Shown here piece after piece: positions 5,645-6,785 of a DNA stretch of 6,785 nucleotides. The notes under the pieces were generated by a model that worked only from the letters and a program-made list of their open reading frames with translations, was not told where the DNA came from and ran no database searches. The DNA is from Phycisphaerae bacterium (GTDB lineage Bacteria > Planctomycetota > Phycisphaerae > UBA1845 > Fen-1342), in the NCBI GenBank assembly GCA_020058145.1, contig JAGVEP010000493.1, positions 1-6,785 on the forward strand, read 5' to 3'. A program made the position numbers and the translations under genes. How positions within the stretch are numbered: the first letter of the stretch is position 1; the number at the start of each line of letters is the position of its first letter.

Positions 5645-6070
5645 GTGATCCGATTCGCCCCTCTGCTTCTTGGTGTGCTGTGTGCTGTCGGCTGTCACGC
5701 CCGCGGGCCCGTGGCGGTACCATCTCCCGCCGGCGCTCTCTTATCGCCCAATATGAAAGGCTGGGAGCTGTACACGTGGCAGGATGCCGGCCAGACTTGG
5801 TTCACGCTCCTGCCGGGCACGAACCGCGGGAAGACAGCCGCCGAAGTCTTCTCCAACCCCCGCGATACGAACGGCCCGGACGGCATCGCAATCACCGTCG
5901 CCGGCCTCGACGCCCTCGGCGGCGTCCTGGCGCGCCTCCCGGCCGGCGAAACCGTCACCATCCTGGCACTGCGCTACCCAGCAACAGAGCTCGAGCGCGT
6001 TGCAACGCCGGATGCGGTGGAAGGCTACGCGCGCAGCGCGGCTGCACAGCTCGGGTTAGTTCTGCAATAG
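5645..6070 (+). CDS. Small predicted lipoprotein of unknown function
   Basis: The product is 141 residues from GTG 5645, chosen because GGAG at 5634-5637 ends 7 nt before it and because it gives a compact signal: MIRFAPLLLGVLCAVGC, with Cys17 after AVG as the likely lipidated residue. The lipobox has Ala at -3, which is allowed but less common, so plain secretion is possible. An ATG at 5525 would add 40 residues that bury the signal. The mature domain of about 105 residues has the segments GWELYTWQDAGQTWFTLLPG, TNRGKTAAEVF, GIAITVAGLDALGGVLARLP and AGETVTILAL. They suggest a small alpha/beta fold with exposed aromatic strands and no obvious catalytic or metal-binding residues. I have an impression of similar small proteins in other bacteria but cannot name the family. 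It stands alone between two spacers. Confidence 0.8.
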   Translation: MIRFAPLLLGVLCAVGCHARGPVAVPSPAGALLSPNMKGWELYTWQDAGQTWFTLLPGTNRGKTAAEVFSNPRDTNGPDGIAITVAGLDALGGVLARLPAGETVTILALRYPATELERVATPDAVEGYARSAAAQLGLVLQ

Positions 6071-6085
6071 GACCGAACGGCGGTG

Positions 6086-6129
6086 GCCGGCATGGCGTTG
6101 GGCCGGCGCAGGGCCGCATGCCCGCGGCC
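6086..6129. repeat. Two GC-rich hairpins just after the lipoprotein gene
   Basis: GCCGGC at 6086-6091 can pair with GCCGGC at 6102-6107 (10-nt loop), and GGCCGC at 6112-6117 pairs with GCGGCC at 6124-6129 (6-nt loop). They begin 16 nt after the lipoprotein stop. They could protect the 3' end of the message or slow polymerase, but no T-run follows, so I do not call a Rho-independent terminator. Confidence 0.35.
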
Positions 6130-6219
6130 AAGTGGGCTTCGCGGACTGCCGGACCGCACGCTCCCGACCGTCGGCCGGATCACCCGCCGCGCGAACTCGG
6201 GGACGCCCGTAGCGAAATG

Positions 6220-6245
6220 GCGTATTCCGGGTAGAACGGAATCGC
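6220..6245. promoter_or_regulatory. Imperfect inverted repeat upstream of the glycosyltransferase gene
   Basis: GCG-T-ATTCCG (6220-6229) pairs with CGGAATCGC (6237-6245) around a 7-nt loop: nine base pairs with a single unpaired T at 6223. The element is AT-richer in its core than its surroundings and ends 17 nt before the first possible start (6263). It could be an operator or an mRNA hairpin affecting initiation; no regulator is visible. Confidence 0.35.
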
Positions 6246-6280
6246 TCGGACCGGGGTTGCACATGGCCGAGGTAACACAG

Positions 6281-6785
6281 ATGGGATTCGGACACCCCCC
6301 GCGGCGATTCACCTGGGTTGAAGCCGTCGTCGGGCTAACGCTCGTTCTGCTCGGTTTGCACGCGGCGATGTATTGGTTTCTCACGGACGATGCGTTCATC
6401 TCATTTCGCTATGCCCGCAACCTGAGCCAGGGGTACGGCCTGGTCTTCAACCCCGGCCACGAGCGCGTGGAGGGATATACGAACTTTCTGTGGGTGGTGC
6501 TGCTGGCGGGCTGCCACCGGCTTGGTTGGGCGCCGGAATATGCCGCCAATCCGCTGAGCCTGGCGGCCACCATCGTCCTATGGGCGCTGGTCGTGTGGTT
6601 CGCGTACCGCAACTCTCGCGACGGCGCCCGCTGGCTCGTGCTCGCCGCTCCGCTGTGTTTGGCGGCCACGCGCAGTGTCGCCGTTTGGTCGACCAGCGGC
6701 CTGGAAACACGACTATTCGAAGTGCTCGTGGTGGGCGGTGTGCTACGGCTGATCGTGGAGACCGAGGCGCAACTGGTGGGGCAGG
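6281..6785 (+). CDS. GT-C superfamily glycosyltransferase, partial (C-terminus beyond right edge)
   Basis: The frame is open from ATG 6281 to the right edge (168 complete codons). GAGG at 6269-6272 ends 8 nt before this ATG. An in-frame ATG at 6263, 6 nt after GGGG, would add MAEVTQ and is nearly as likely. Residues 13-34 form the first membrane helix. It is followed by the motif LTDDAFISFRYARNLSQGYG, then LVFNPGHERVEGYTNFLW, and later TSGLETRLF. This set is typical of polytopic GT-C enzymes related to AftB-like arabinofuranosyl/mannosyl transferases, which move a sugar from a polyprenyl-phosphate donor on the outer face of the inner membrane. The acidic pair Asp36-Asp37 in the first extracytoplasmic loop is the expected catalytic site. 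More helices follow at about 92-109, 115-132 and 144-158. Full members usually exceed 450 residues, so most of the protein is missing. Donor and acceptor are unknown. Confidence 0.85.
   Translation, partial: MGFGHPPRRFTWVEAVVGLTLVLLGLHAAMYWFLTDDAFISFRYARNLSQGYGLVFNPGHERVEGYTNFLWVVLLAGCHRLGWAPEYAANPLSLAATIVLWALVVWFAYRNSRDGARWLVLAAPLCLAATRSVAVWSTSGLETRLFEVLVVGGVLRLIVETEAQLVGQ

Noticed and set aside
4610..5698. 362-codon minus-strand open frame across the transporter
   Set aside because: Its translation is rich in Arg, Gln, His and Pro with no recognisable motif, and it lies opposite a clear ten-helix membrane protein. It is a mirror of high-GC third positions.
5452..6234. 260-codon plus-strand frame over the small lipoprotein
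   Set aside because: Its translation is Arg/Gly/Pro-rich without motifs, while the overlapping frame has a signal, a ribosome binding site and structured segments.

Overview
The window is GC-rich and holds seven genes: two on the minus strand at the left and five on the plus strand to the right. Several features suggest a Gram-negative, GC-rich bacterium with many exported proteins, plausibly a planctomycete or a relative. These are the tandem DUF3857/transglutaminase proteins, two predicted lipoproteins, GTG and TTG starts, and short GC-rich palindromes and CCTTCGTG-type octamers between genes. That placement is inference, since the window has no rRNA or other phylogenetic marker.

Left part (1-2688, minus strand): two consecutive genes for exported DUF3857 proteins. 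The upstream one (667-2688) is complete and has an intact Cys-His-Asp transglutaminase-like triad. The second (1-614) runs off the left edge. A tract of 8-bp repeats lies between them.

Middle (2689-5359): a 233-nt divergent spacer with two inverted repeats and a weak promoter candidate leads into four plus-strand genes. First is a lipoprotein of the cysteine phosphatase (DSP/PTP) superfamily, started at a TTG. Its last codons are supplied by a compact two-hairpin repeat element. Then comes a toxin-antitoxin-like pair: a minimal nucleotidyltransferase (MntA type) and a HEPN protein (HepT type), with overlapping genes and both hallmark motifs intact. The HEPN gene overlaps by 4 nt a ten-helix EamA/DMT transporter gene, so the last three genes look translationally coupled.

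Right part (5360-6785): a 285-nt spacer, a small lipoprotein of a family I cannot name, a spacer rich in hairpins, and the start of a multi-membrane-span GT-C glycosyltransferase cut by the right edge. Apart from the two DUF3857 genes and the MNT/HEPN/EamA run, I see no evidence that the genes share a pathway. The strongest leads are the repeat element that has become coding sequence, the HEPN/MNT pair coupled to a transporter, and the divergent spacer.
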